This document shows, one piece after another, positions 11,301-23,706 of a stretch of 44,789 nucleotides of DNA (its first letter is position 1; the number at the start of each line of letters is the position of its first letter). The stretch is from Mesotaenium endlicherianum. Taxonomy: Eukaryota; Streptophyta; Zygnematophyceae; Zygnematales; Mesotaeniaceae. Below the pieces are notes generated by a model. That model was not told where the DNA came from and ran no database searches. It saw only the letters and a program-made list of their open reading frames with translations. Position numbers and translations under genes: made by a program. Location of the stretch: assembly GCA_009602735.1 (NCBI GenBank), contig WELA01002374.1, positions 208,412 through 253,200 on the forward strand. Reading direction: 5' to 3'.

Positions 11301-14152
11301 GAGACAGAAAGAGAGAGGGTGCACCTTCATCACCGCAGAATGCGTCAACATCAACCCTGCCCTCACATCACCTCAAGCTCTGCCCTCCCTACTCCATTCA
11401 CCCCACCACCTGAAGTCTGCCTTTTCGCTCTTACATCTCCTTCTCCGCAGAGGCCAGCACCAACGCCCTACCCCAAGTCCTGACATCCATATCCTCCCTT
11501 GCCAAAGCCCCCAGCCTCTGTCCCCAAGAGAGCAGGCACGGCCCCACACCCTTTTGAAGATGCACCGGCGCAGACCAGCTTGAGCAGCTCCTGGGCCGGC
11601 ACAGGGCATTCCGTTGAGGACCCATGGCCGCTCTGTCACTCTGATTGCACTACCGCTGACTTGCACGTTGAGAGCAGCATTGCTGGGGCAGATGCACACC
11701 CGCACATGTGTGTACCCAGTGCACGTCATCTGAGCCTTGTATACAGCCACCACTTGAAATAGTTGACACCTGTGCACATAGCTTCTCCCCCTCCCTCCCA
11801 CCCCTTCTCCCTCCCTCCGTCTCTCCCTCCCTCCCACCTTCTCCCTCTCTCCCTCCCCNNNNNNCCCCTCCCTCCCTCCCTTCGGAAGCCTAACCTCTCC
11901 CCAGCCGGAAGCAGGATCCCAAGGTGCCAGACAACCCTAGAAGCGTGCCTGCCTGTCTGCCTGCCTGCACGCATGGCCCTATTTGAGGGCTCAGCCCCCA
12001 CCCCCTAGGTTTCAAGTACTAGCCCTCTACCACCTTATGTCAAGTCAATGACACATATTCAGAGGCGAGAATATTCGTACAAGTATGCGAACATTTCCCA
12101 CTGCAAACACAGAGTGGCCATCCTCATGTGTCCCTGTACGCCTACCGGACGCCTGTGCCCTCATATAATCCTTAATCATGAGCGGGTGAGAATGTGTGTG
12201 AATACAGACCTAAGAACAAAGTTGGAGGGGGGGAGCAGAGGGGGGGAGTAGGGGGGGAGTAGGGGAGGGTAGGCAAGGGAGAGAGGGTCAGCGCAGCGGC
12301 GGGTCTTTAAATTTCAGGGAGACTACGCACCTCATCCTCGTCCTCCTCCTCCTCACTCTCCTCGTTGCTCCCGTCAGAGTCCTCCTCGTCTATGCCCTTC
12401 TCCGCCTTCTCGTCATCGTCCTCCTCATCGCGGTTCTGTTCACAGGTGCCCACTTCATTGACACGTAAGCTGGCGCAGCGCATGGTTGCCACCTGGCGCT
12501 CGATAAATACACGTTGATGTTTATCCAATCTCAACGGCAGACGGCAGCTGTGCATACCAAGTGATGACGAGCCAGTAAGCAAGCAGCCGCGCACAACGAC
12601 GGCGCGGACGTGGATGGAGAAGCCCCACAATATATGTCTCATTCTACTGTACTCATTTCTGGATGCATTGCTGGTGTGAACAGACCCAACCCCAGACCTA
12701 ATAATGACGCATTCTGTTCTCATTCTGACGCCAGCGCTAGAGTGGAGAAAATACACCCCAAACCAAACATATTCTGCTTTCCTCGTTTCTTGCTGCCCAG
12801 TTTGATAAAGGACACAAAAGGCGAGCGCACTTAGGGCTCAGGTGTCAACTAGGAGTAACCCTGCACTGAAAGTGCCTCACAACACACAGGCCCAGCAAAA
12901 CCCAGACCCCAACCCTGTCCCCCCCTCCACCCTTCGCCCTCCCCCTTCCGCCGACGGGACTCATCCCGCCACCCATTCAGATAGAATTGGGCTGCTGTTG
13001 AGCACTGCCATTTGATGCTACAACACTAAGCCTCCCGTGCCAGGGAGGCACACCAACAAACACGCTAGTGACTGCGAAGCCGCCAACACATAACCTCCTT
13101 GCTACACGTTTGCCTCTCTCTCTCCCTATCCCATATCGGAGAAGTCGAGTCCATTCGTGTGCACTACGCATTCTGTTTGCCCACTCTCAAGTGCAGTGAT
13201 GCATCACGCTGATGCATGACATTTAAAAGAAACCCAAGCCCTGCACCTCGATGTAAGAGGAATAAGCTCATAAGCCACTAACCCCCCCTGATTTCCATAG
13301 AACCTAAAGCCCCCACGCATAACCATGAGACCTTTTGATCCTAAGCCCTTTGCTTGCGGTGCCCACCACTGCCTGCCAACTCGCACATGCCATACACACA
13401 CTGGGCATGACATAGAGTACATACATGAATGCATGTGGGCATTTCAATTGGCACCTGGGATTCAAGTATGCACCTGGGGTTCAGGATGGACAGTGTCTTA
13501 TACACGTGCATGCACGGGCATGTCTTCCTGTACCAATTGGCCAGCATTGGATTGGCTGAAATTGCTGTCGACCCTAAGTTACGTGAAAGAGTCCAAGGGC
13601 AGAGGATATGTAAGTCATGACCAGTAATAGTTGCTATCCTCCACAAACAGGTGGCAGGGTACAGGAGCATACCCGTCTGGCCCTCCACTTGACTTCCGAC
13701 GTACTCCCGGAAGCTGCAAAAATGACAACAAAACATCTTGGCGTATATCTCAAGAAAGTGCAAAGTCAGCAAAGCAATGCTTGCTTTGTGTATACGACCT
13801 TCACTAAGAAGACTATGTGCGGAGCTGGCTCGCAAGAGAAAGAAAGCAAATGGTCTAACCACCATGGGTACCAGACCTTCGGTTCCCGACGATCAATTTT
13901 TGTCAACCTGGCATCCTGACGCAAGCGGAAAAAGAAGCATCATTTCTGTGTCCTGACAGATAAAAATAATCCTTACATGAATACTTCAGGTTTGCGCATG
14001 ATATCTTCCCTTGGAAAGTTCCAGAAAAAAATCAGGAAGTTGAGCCTACACTAGTGTAATTAACCGAACTTACCCATGTCTTCGGGAGTTGAAAAGGACC
14101 TCTTGCCCGTGGGCTTCCCCTTGTACTTCCCTCGTCCAGCTCCTCCTCCCAT
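8374..14152 (-). CDS. HASPP28/PDAP1-like 28-kDa heat- and acid-stable phosphoprotein, seven exons
   Basis: Exons in transcript order are 14152-14074, 12452-12331, 10738-10655, 10348-10314, 9891-9806, 8930-8865 and 8408-8374. They give 168 residues against about 180 in the family. Exon 1 encodes MGGGAGRGKYKGKPTGKRSF, the characteristic basic N-terminus. Exon 2 is a strongly acidic D/E tract. Exon 3 has KKKGVQGLIQTENPN, exon 4 APSELSRRER, exon 5 AAKERYQKLQEQGKTEQA and exon 6 LALIRRQREEAAKKREEEK. Exon 7 gives AKEAKKSDARK and a stop. All acceptors are good except that of exon 2 at 12452, which fits the phase but has a weak pyrimidine context; a further small exon in the 1.6-kb intron 1 is possible. 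The human homologue is a casein-kinase-2 substrate (PDGFA-associated protein 1). The plant role is poorly defined. Confidence 0.9.
10739..12330 (-). other. Intron 2 of HASPP28 gene with pyrimidine tract and assembly gap
   Basis: A long (CTCC)n-type tract at about 11780-11880 on the plus strand contains six Ns (11859-11864). It is probably an unresolved simple repeat. I recognise no other gene within the intron. Confidence 0.6.
12226..12288 (+). repeat. G-rich imperfect repeat (GGGGGGAGTA)n
   Basis: Repeated G-runs joined by AGTA or AGCAGA lie just beyond the exon 2 donor, within HASPP28 intron 2. They are C-rich in the transcript. On the plus strand they could form a quadruplex. Confidence 0.5.
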
Positions 14153-15064
14153 GTTGAAAGGATATTCAAATCAAAATGCTACAAGCAATAAACCAGGAAA
14201 GTGTATATAAGAGAGCAAAGAACTTCTCTGTGACAGCACACTAAAGAGGACGATCACACTTATGTCGTGAAGCCCGACTTCGTCAAAAACATCTATATGC
14301 AGACTAGCAACTGCATGGGCAGCAGCACCTCGTGCCCATTCGCGAGGCGGCCCTGCAGCCAGCACTCTTTGGACCAGAAGTTGACCTCATAGTGGTGTAT
14401 TGACCTTGAGATTGACTTCTAGGAATTTGCAGGCAACAAAGTTCAAAAATATAGCAGGAAATTGCATGTGATTGCAGGTGCATGTCGGAAGTTGTAACGA
14501 TGCGCACAGGCAAGTCGCTATCTTTCCGGGACAGATCCGTGTTTCATCAGTGTTGGTCGAGGAGATACCTTTGTCGTCGAGTGCTTCGCAATCGTCGAAT
14601 GCTTCCCAATCACGTCTGCGTCAAAGTTCATCAGCACGTCGCCGATTAGCGTGATGGGTTGAAATAAGGCCGATCATCAACTGTCTGGACTTGGCAGTAA
14701 GATACAAGCAAGCCTAGGTTCTAGAAGCTCGAACGACCTCATACACCTCATACGTCATAATTTAGTATGTGAATGGCCGTTCCTGGGGGGCTCTAATATG
14801 GTCGGCCTTTGATCCTGTGGTCTTGCTTGAAAGGAGACCTGATTTTCGTGAGCGGGATAGGGTAGTGTGCATTTTGATCCTTTTTTCTAATTTTGTATAG
14901 AAGCTGTGGTGAAGGAGGTGAGCCGGATGAGTGTGCAGCGGATGACATACGCCTATTATCCGGCACTCGTGTAGGCAAATGATACATTGGCTGAAGATCG
15001 ATCCTGATCTGGATCCAATAATTATTAACAATATTCGTGCAAGGATTGGGGGCATAGAATCAAA
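14153..15064. promoter_or_regulatory. Divergent promoter region between HASPP28 and NRAMP genes
   Basis: A 912-bp stretch separates the two start codons, with transcription running outward on both sides. A TATATA-type sequence (GTATATAAG, about 14199-14207) lies about 50 bp from the HASPP28 ATG and might serve as a TATA element. Nothing comparable stands out before the NRAMP ATG. Open frames here look incidental. Confidence 0.45.
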
Positions 15065-18000
15065 ATGGCTGCGTCTTTGCCTATGCCTCTGCCCACCAGG
15101 GAATTCTCTCAGGGAGAAAAGGGGGCAGTGAACTTCATGAATGGATTAGTCCGTAACAGCAGCGTTGATGATATCGACAGGAACCAGATTGCGATTCCTG
15201 AGGTTGGTTCTCCAGCCACATCTCCGGAGTATGCTTGCCGTGTGGGCGCGAGCACTGGGGCTTGTAGAATTCACTGTCATGATTTGACGTTCCTTTCATG
15301 GAGTACCTCATAATATTCTAGTGCTTCTTGACTTTGCATCTTACCTCTATTAAGGGCCTTCCTGTAACATGTTTCAGCTGCACTTCATTTTCCTGCTTAA
15401 GGGCACTTCATTTTCCTGCCCTGCTTAAGGAATTCTGAGCAGATCACTGTGCGGACCTCTGGATGTGGACTGCATAAAAATAAGGATGACAGGTGTCAGG
15501 TGCATCAGTTGTTTCTTGGCACGAAATTGACAGTCCCATGAAGCTGAGCTGCACGAGGCACCTTCACATGGATTTACACCCCAATCAACGCCTTTTATAA
15601 GAGGAGAAGCCCTAAATGCTCAGGCTCTGTGCTACACACACTGAGGGGATTTGCCCCACCTACGGATGACGGGGCAATACATTAACCTCTTCTGGCTCAT
15701 GCATTCCTTGGCTGAAGTAAGATCTGGAGATGTGGACGAGAGTCATGAAGTGCAGTTAGGGTCGTGGTTGCATCAGAAGGCAGGGGGTGTACTGACACCT
15801 GGCATCTGGGGGGGGGTCGTGGTGTGCAGCAAAGGTCCTGGAGAAAGCTGCTGGCTTACCTGGGGCCTGGCTTTTTGGTGTGCATTGCCTATATCGACCC
15901 CGCCAATTGTACGCCTCTCCCTCGCCTACTTTTAGAGGGCTTCGCGACCCCCTCCTTGTGTGCTAAGCCCCTCTGACGACCCGCATGCTGCTGAATGTGC
16001 CCTTCCACCTGGTTTGCTGAGCTTCTGGGCATCTTTATGCCAAACTGTGGAGTGTGTCTCTTCTGCCTGTGGACTCGGGATGGCGTAGCATGTCCACTGT
16101 GCGGAGGGGGGCTGTCTGGCGGTTGAAGCAAGTGCTGCATATTGGTGAGGCTGATAAAAACAAGGAAGTTGGAGGGGGATGGAGAGAAGGCACGTATGCA
16201 TGAGGTTGGAGCTGGGCTTAACATCATCCTGCTCGGGGGGGGGAGGGGGGAGGCTTTGGTCGCAGTTGAGAGCGACCTGCAGGCAGGTGCCATGTTTCAG
16301 TACGAGGTATTTGCCGTGTCTCTCTTCCCCTTCTTCTCTCCCACTGGCGTGCTTACTGCGTGAAAGCTGAGGTGGACCTAGATCTGTGGCCCATGGGCGC
16401 CATAGAGCCGCAGGTCTTGCAGAGATGCGCAAACACGTAGAGTGAGATGGCATGGTTGTTGCAGCGCTATGAAGGGTTCAGGAATCAGGGTACAGGCTCC
16501 TTGACAAGCACTAGTGAGGGGTTTGTTGAGCCCGACTGTGGTGCTGCGGGGGCTATCTGCGAAAGAGGGGCGTGGAGGGAGATGAAGTGGGGATGGGATT
16601 GGGGCTGCGGTGGGGAGCCCACGCCATCCCGCTTGCAACCTGGCTGACTGGCTGGGGGATGGGGATGGGGGCCGTGCATTCCGGACTTCAGCACCCATAG
16701 CGGGATCTGTCCGCTTTCCGCTTTCTCGGACCCCGTAAAGTCCCGTATAGATCAGAAAGTACCTACTCTACGCGCTTGCAAACTTAGCGGGGAGCCACGG
16801 ATGGGACATGTGCAGTGTCTCCTTCCTTGGTGACCGTATACGCGTTGGCGTGCACGTGGTTGTCGACACATGCACATTACGCTACTTGTGAATGTCACGC
16901 ACGCGCCTGCACGCTCGCCTACAGTGTGTGCATGTGTGGTTGTCCCCGCCATCATGAGAGAGCAGGGCGTGGTCCTTGCGAGCGTAACGCGCTTCACCAC
17001 TTGCTTGCTCGCAACGCACGCGCATGCATTTGTATCCCTGTGCGGGACGAGGGCACGGGCCAACGTGTGCGGGCGTGTGCATGGGGGTGGGCAGCTGCTG
17101 TGGGTGCTGCTGCTGGCGGCAGTGGGGGGCTTCATCATCCAGTCGCTGGCGGCCAGCCTGGGCGTTGTCACAGGTACTCCCCTCCCCTTCCCTGAGGGCA
17201 ACTAGAAGCTGAACCGCAAATGTAGTAGACCCTGCGTGCTTGTGGGCCGCGTTGCCTGCCTGCTGGATCCTGGTCTCTGGCCTCGCCAAGTCCAGTCAGA
17301 GGGCCGTGTGCATATATGCAGCTTGCTGTCCTCCTTCACTGGGCTGTTCACTACGACTCTGAGATGCCCCTGTATGCTAGGAGCATTTCAATGATGGTGT
17401 GACAGCTGGGAGCTGGACTGCCGGGCTGCACCCTGTGTGACACGTGGGGCACCTCCCGCTAGCACTTGCCAGGAGTTTGTACGGCGCGGTGGCGGCATGC
17501 ACAACATCTGAATATGTACACACGCTGCGAATTCCGCTGGACAAGAAAGCTTTGCTCTGCTGGAACCAGACCCCTGTTTGTGTGAGAGTGTTCCGTCATG
17601 TTTGCTGGTCCCTGCCCGGCTCTTGCTGCTGCGGCTGCAGAAAAGCATCTGGCGGAGCACTGCCGCGCGGAGTACCCGCCGCGGCTCAATTGGAGCCTGT
17701 GGGTGATGGCGGAGGTGGCCATCGTGGCCAGCGACATCCCCGAAGGTCCACCTCCCACTTTCCTTGGCCAGGGCTCAGGGTTTCGGGTACAGATAGGGCC
17801 GTCTCGATTGAGGCGACTGAGAGACGAAGCCGCATCTGAAGTAGAAGGGGGGAAGGTGTGTGCGACCTCCCTCGCTGAGTTGGATAGATTGTTGGGGTCA
17901 GGTTCAGGTTCAGGATCATTCGCAAGGGTTGAGCAATGTTCCGAGGTTGGAGCTGCCCCCCTTTTTCATCTGGGGATAGAAAAGGCAGGGCTTGTGGGGG

Positions 18001-21000
18001 GGGGGGAGGGGTGAAGATGGAGAGTAGTGAGTAGGTTGCACCATCATCATCATTGCTGTCATCTTGGCTCCTGGGAATCTGGGAGGAGGAAACCAAAGGG
18101 GGGCATGCGTGCTTGCGGTGGCTGCCGTCAGGGCCATATTTCACGGGGATGGGGGGCCCCCCCGGGCTGCGCTGTATGCGGTGATGGGAGACGATTTCCA
18201 CTTCGCCCGTTCTGCTCCCCCAGGCCAGGGGTCTGGGGTTGGTCGATGCATGACTATGCAGCTTCAGCTTGGGCGGGGCCAAGCACGTGCTGACACATGT
18301 CTTGTCTCTCCGTGGGGCGATGCAGTGATTGGCACGGCATTTGCATTCAACATGCTCTTTGGGCTGGAGGTGTGGATAGGCGTGCTGGTGACAGGTGGCA
18401 GCACGTTGGTCGTCCTCGGCCTGCAGCACTATGGGGTAGGTTGACCTCTGTTTTCTGAACTTCGTGTAGCAGGAGGAGGACCCTCAGCTGGGGGCTGAGG
18501 CCGGGGAGCAGCGCCTTCTTCAGCACTCTGGAGGGCTCACACCACACCTAGGAGACTTAGGAGAGCCTTTCACGCACCCACCAGCACGGGTTGCGTGGGG
18601 GTTGTGGCTAGTCCAGCAAACACACCACAGCTGTGCTCTGCGCTTGCTACTGTCCCAGCCTTGTCTTGGAAGTGCGTGGAAAAGTCTGTCTGGGCTCTGC
18701 TGTTGTGTTTGCCAGACGCATGTATTGAGCTCATAAGCTCTTGGTTGGAGTTAGCCTCTAGCCAACGTGATTGCGATCGTGATGCTTACCCCAGCAAGGC
18801 CCTTAAAGCCCAAAGAGTTGGATACTCGTGCGCCCGTATCCCCTCTGAGGCTGCATGACCCCGCAGTTCAAAGTACCATCATTTGTGCACCCCCTCAACC
18901 TTATACACTCAAGTGGCAAGTGACGTCATTCCTTTCTGTAAACTCCAACCCCAGAAGTGGGACCTCCAATGGGACCTCCAACTCAGAAGTCTTGCACCCT
19001 TCAATGCCAAGCCCGGGGAAGACCCTTGGTGGCGCGCGCGCAGGTGCGGAAGCTGGAGGTGGCCATCGCCATGCTGGTGGTGGTGATTGCCGCCTGCTTC
19101 ATGCTGGAGCTGGCGTACGCGCGCCCCGCGCCCGTTGCGCTGCTGGCCGGCATCGTCACGCCCGTGCTGCGCTCCAGCCAGGCCACCGCCATCGCCATCT
19201 CCGTCTTCGGCGCCAATGTCATGCCGTGCGCCCTCCCCCCCCACCCCCCTTCCTTCCTCTCTTGGGGTTTGTCGGTCTCCTCGGTGGCAGCACGTGTGAA
19301 TCTCTCCAGGATCCTCGGCATACTGGGGCCTCCTTCTGGCACGGGTGCTGCTGGGCTGTTCTCTACAGTGAGAAAGGGTGAACCTCTGGCCATGATGATA
19401 TGCCACTACCTGAGCATCTTTCTCTGTCTGGAACTCCAGAACAAGCCTCCCACGATGCACCCTGGCACCCTGGCACCCCCCCTGGACACGCTTCAGCACC
19501 TGCCAGGGCCTCTGGTTGCGCTCATATCCTCCCACTCCCGCACTCACTCAGTCGGTTAGCAGAGGTTGGCCGCTGCTCTGACCCTAATGACCGCTTGCCC
19601 TCCCACAGTAGTGCCTCTCCCGTAGACATGATCTTCATCATCATCCCCTCCCATGCCCCCCATTCCCGCAGCAAGTGCTGCCTGTGCTGAGCCCGCAAGT
19701 GCCAAGCGTGCCTGGGCTTCAGAAAGCTGCACTCAGCGCCCCTCTCTTGAAGAGCCCCCCTGGTGCTGTTTATTCCTCCTCTTCTTCTTCTCTTACGGGA
19801 CAGGCTTGTCATTGGGGTCATCGTGATTGCCTTGCACACCATCCCTGCGCATGCTGCCCCAGCAGCCTCGCAGCGCCCGCATCTTGGGCTGGGGAGCCGG
19901 AGCACATCAGACCCGCAGAGCTGGCAATCTGTTTCGCGCGCAAGGGCATTCGGAGAGTATGGCTTATGCATTGAGGCGTGATTGCCGTTGGGCTGAGTGA
20001 CTACGGAACACACGAAGGGCGTCGTGCATGCCCTTACTTTCACTCTAAGTTGCAGGATTGATTGGTCCTTATTGACTACGGTTGCGATGCCAGCCGTACG
20101 GTCCGGTGAGGATGCTGAGGAGGTGCGGGTGTGATGCTGGGGGGGGGGGGGCAGGCACAACCTGTACCTGCACTCGGCGCTGGTGCTCAGCCGCCAGACC
20201 GCCCGCACCAACCGCGGCATCCGGGTGCGCCCCTCTTGGCCCTGCCCCCGTGCTGGGTGGAGCTTCTGCTGCCTCTGCCTCACCCAAGCCTCATACTCCA
20301 GAAACCCTAGAATACTAATTATGTGATATTTGAAAGCTGGGAAAACAACTTGATGCCTCTTCCTTTGGCCCAGTAAGTGTCTGGCCCCAAGCGCCAGCCT
20401 CAGCCTCAGCCTCAGCCTGACTTTCGGACTCCTACTCTCTTCCAGTTACTCACCGCACGAGTCACTCACACCCCCTGCCCGCCTAGAAGGCAGGCACCTC
20501 AACGACATAAGCTTTCTGTGAGCGTGGTCGGCAGCACAGGCTTGAGATGTGTGGACCTTGGGCACTCTTGCTTGCTTGCCTGGTGAGGGGGAGGGCTGAC
20601 ACAGTACTCGCCCTAAAATCTACATCCAACCTGCCCTTTGACCTAAAACACGAAGAACTATGAAGCTTTGAACTAGCCTTAGAAGCAGAGCTTTTATCTT
20701 GAGGACGAGGATGGAAGGAGGACGGCAGGCAGGACGGCCGGCTGTTAAATGGGCCAAGGCAATGAAAGCCAAACTGCTGACGTAGTGTTGAGCTTTGAAG
20801 CCCGGACGCCGACTGTGGGTGGTGCAGGACGGGCGGCTGTTCAACATCCTGGAGATGATTCTGGGCATGGTGCTGGCGTTCCTCATCAACGTGTCCGTCA
20901 TCGGCACGTCCGGCGCCATCTGCAACGATGCCGCCGCGTCGCCCGAGGTGCTGGACAGCTGCAAGCACCTGGACCTCAACCGCGCGCCCATCCTCCTCAA

Positions 21001-23706
21001 GGTGTGTGCCTCTCTCCTCTGCCTGCGTCAGGCGCGTGCGATGGGCGTGTGTGTTTGTAGCCTTCAAAGATGACTTTGTAGATACTTGTGCTTTGTCATC
21101 GAACAATGGCACACCTAGCTGCGGACAGTTGTGGGGCTCTGGAGCGCGGGGGGGGGGCGGATGTGGGGGGGGNCTCAGCGGTGGTGCGCTTTTTCGCACA
21201 CCTGCTGGTGTTAGGGGATGGGTTGGGGCCGACAATGATGCCTTGCCTGCTCCTGCGGTTCGTGCGTCATGCCTCCTCCAGCTGGCAGCACCGTGTATTA
21301 CATCACGCGGTGCTCGTAGTCTTGCAAGTGGAAACATTTACGCAGGCTTGTAGGGTGCTGACATTGCTGTGCGTGTGGTGCTTGCGGTGGAGCAGAACAC
21401 GCTGGGGCGGGCGGCATCGACGCTGTACGCTGTGGCGCTGCTGGCCTCGGGCCTCAGCTCGTGCGTCACCGGCACCTACGCCGGCCAGTACGTCATGCAG
21501 GTGGGCCGCTCGGAGCACCCCGCACTTGATTGCATATGTACTTGTGTGTGAGAGACGAGGGAAAGTGCTCTACATCTTGCCAACAGTCGGCAGCACGCTA
21601 AGTACACTGACGTCATCATTCAGGAAGCGGGCAGAGACAGCAGAGCGGCAACGGTTCTTCACGCACTTGTACCTCGGGCATCCAACAGGGATGCAGGGCA
21701 TTGTGAGAAGAAAAGTCTCGTTCTTGCATCTGCAATATTTGGTACAAAGGCGACATCCACTTACAACATTCCTAATCTGCCCTAGTCTGCAATATGCGCA
21801 AGGCTTGCCACGGTTGCAAACAGTCAGATGAGACAAACGAAGCACAGCCCCTCTGTAACTCTCACTGCGTGCTGTGTGTGCGGCCTATCGTTTGTCTGCC
21901 ACCTGGCGTGCATACAGGGCTTCCTGGAACTGAAGATAGACCCGGTGTACCGCAACCTGCTGACGCGCTCCGTGGCCATTGTCCCCAGCCTGGCTGTTGC
22001 TCTTGTGGGGGGCACCGCCGCCTCCGGCCAACTCATCATCATCTCCTCGGTACGGCCCCACACGTGCCCCCCCGCCATCCTCCTCCATCGTCAATTCCTC
22101 TGCCATTTGCTCTTGTCGATTTTCGTCGTGTTCGTCTTGCTTGATGTCTCACCTTGCAACGCTCTGTCTCTTACCTCGGCCATAACATTGTGCCTGAAGC
22201 TTCACTACTTGGCACTCCATAGTATGTGCTGCGTGGGCTCCGACCCGGATGCTGCCGTCTGTGCCCTGCGCTAGCCCTCTGCGCCGCTTCTGCTCCCCTA
22301 CGCCCTGGCGTGTGCGTTGCTGGCCATTTGCTCTTTCATGAGCTGGACAAGGGAGATGGATGCTCCACTCTACCACCCTCTCAGGCCTTGGGTCACTCAC
22401 GTTATGCCATCTGGCATAGTTCGGGGCACACCAGCGTGACAGGTGGCAGCAACTGATTTATGGAAACGTACCCTGACTTCCTCTTATTTCCTGTTAGCTT
22501 CAATGACTTGTAGGGCAACTTCAAGGGGGTTGACGTCCTCAGCTGAGGCCCTTCTCTCTGTATGTGTGGCTCAAGATGGGGTACGCGCGGCCGCGAAGCT
22601 GGACTATTATATGCTGCATTCTGTGTTTCCTATATTCGTTATGGATGTATGATAAGGTTCCTATAAGATGGAGAAGTTGGCGACATGCGTGGTGCCTTAG
22701 GATGTGTGTGTGTGGGCCTGGGAGAGGGGGGTTGCCGTGGCGGGCGGCAGATCGTGCTGGCGTTTGAGCTGCCGTATGCGCTCATCCCGCTGCTCAAGTT
22801 CACGAGCAACCCCATGAAGATGGGGCCCTTTGTGAACCACTCAGCCGTAATGGCACCGCACCCTTCCCCGCCCCTTTGTTTCATTCTGCATTGCTCCATC
22901 CGCCACCCCTTTCAGTTACGGTTGGAACCATGAATGGCGTTGTGGCCAGGCTTTTTGGGCAATAGAGGGGGCCAGGCCCATCAAACTTTTGGTCCATGAA
23001 GTTGGCACTGCTAGGTCACTAAGTGAGGGGCAATAGTATTTTTTATAGTAGCCTTGAGAATCTTGATACGTGAGCATTCCTTTTCTCCAGTTGCTTCAGG
23101 TGTGCGCCACGCAATAGCTTGCAGTTCCTTCCAGGCATATACGGAAAGCAAGTTGCTCTTGTGGTCATCAACAGATCCTGATTTTTCCAGCTCCTAAAGT
23201 TCTGGATTGTGGCACGTATGTCTGATCGCTGCATGCAGGTGACGGTTGGCGTGTGGCTGCTGGGGCTGTGCGTGATTGCCATCAACGTCTTCTTCATCGT
23301 CGACCTCATTATAGACTTCATCCACCATACCACCATGCCTCGTGCCCCGCTAGCTGTCCTCTCTATTCTCATATTTGCGGCACTTGCTTTGTATATAGCC
23401 TCTGCTGCATATCTTGCTTTCCGGAAGGACACTCAGGTCACTTTCTCTGGCCTCGAAGACTTTGACTCCAGTGACGAGCTCAGACACATGTCGGGGGACG
23501 ATAGATTTGTGATTGATGACCTAAGTAGCAGCGACGGCAGTGAGGGAAAGACAAAAAATGACAGACAACCTGAGACAGATTCTACAAAACTTATTGTCGG
23601 TAGTCATACAGACTCGAGCGCACCTTCGAGCTTAGTTTCCTTGGACTTGGAAACGCCACCTTCTGCAGCAAAATATTTTCGAGATAAACATGGGCAATTT
23701 AATTGA
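15065..23706 (+). CDS. Plant-type NRAMP divalent metal transporter, 13 exons
   Basis: Exons: 15065-15202, 15830-15908, 16266-16306, 17095-17173, 17641-17745, 18326-18435, 19044-19225, 20155-20224, 20828-21001, 21396-21500, 21918-22049, 22751-22846, 23239-23706. All phases agree, giving 592 residues (plant NRAMP1 about 530). NRAMPs are proton-coupled Fe/Mn/other divalent-metal symporters with about 12 membrane helices. Helix 1 is [20 protein letters not shown] (about 53-72), where the family has DPGN; D69 and N72 are kept and G is A71. Next come [63 protein letters not shown], helix 6 [19 protein letters not shown] (A241 and M244 kept), [29 protein letters not shown] and [16 protein letters not shown]. 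The last exon holds two helices and an acidic Ser-rich tail of about 90 residues. The exon 4/5 split codon gives E113 where relatives usually have G. The protein resembles plant NRAMP1/6 types more than the EIN2 branch. Metal and membrane are not predictable. Confidence 0.94.
15378..15429. repeat. Tandem duplication in NRAMP intron 1
   Basis: The motif GCACTTCATTTTCCTG...CTTAAGG occurs twice in direct succession (about 15379-15402 and 15403-15429). The second copy carries a 4-nt CCCT insertion. It is intronic with no evident role. Confidence 0.7.
21173..21173. other. Single ambiguous base in a poly-G stretch of NRAMP intron 9
   Basis: An N follows a run of Gs. The exons on both sides are unaffected. 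Confidence 0.8.

Noticed and set aside
17686-18429. Minus-strand frame of 247 codons
   Set aside because: It is antisense to NRAMP exons 5 and 6 and has no recognisable domain. The plus-strand exons are well supported.
19522-20283. Minus-strand frame of 253 codons
   Set aside because: It is antisense to NRAMP intron 7 and exon 8, with low-complexity composition and no family match.
20483-21337. Minus-strand frame of 284 codons
   Set aside because: It is antisense to NRAMP exon 9 and contains an ambiguous residue in a Pro run. It is a shadow of GC-rich coding sequence.
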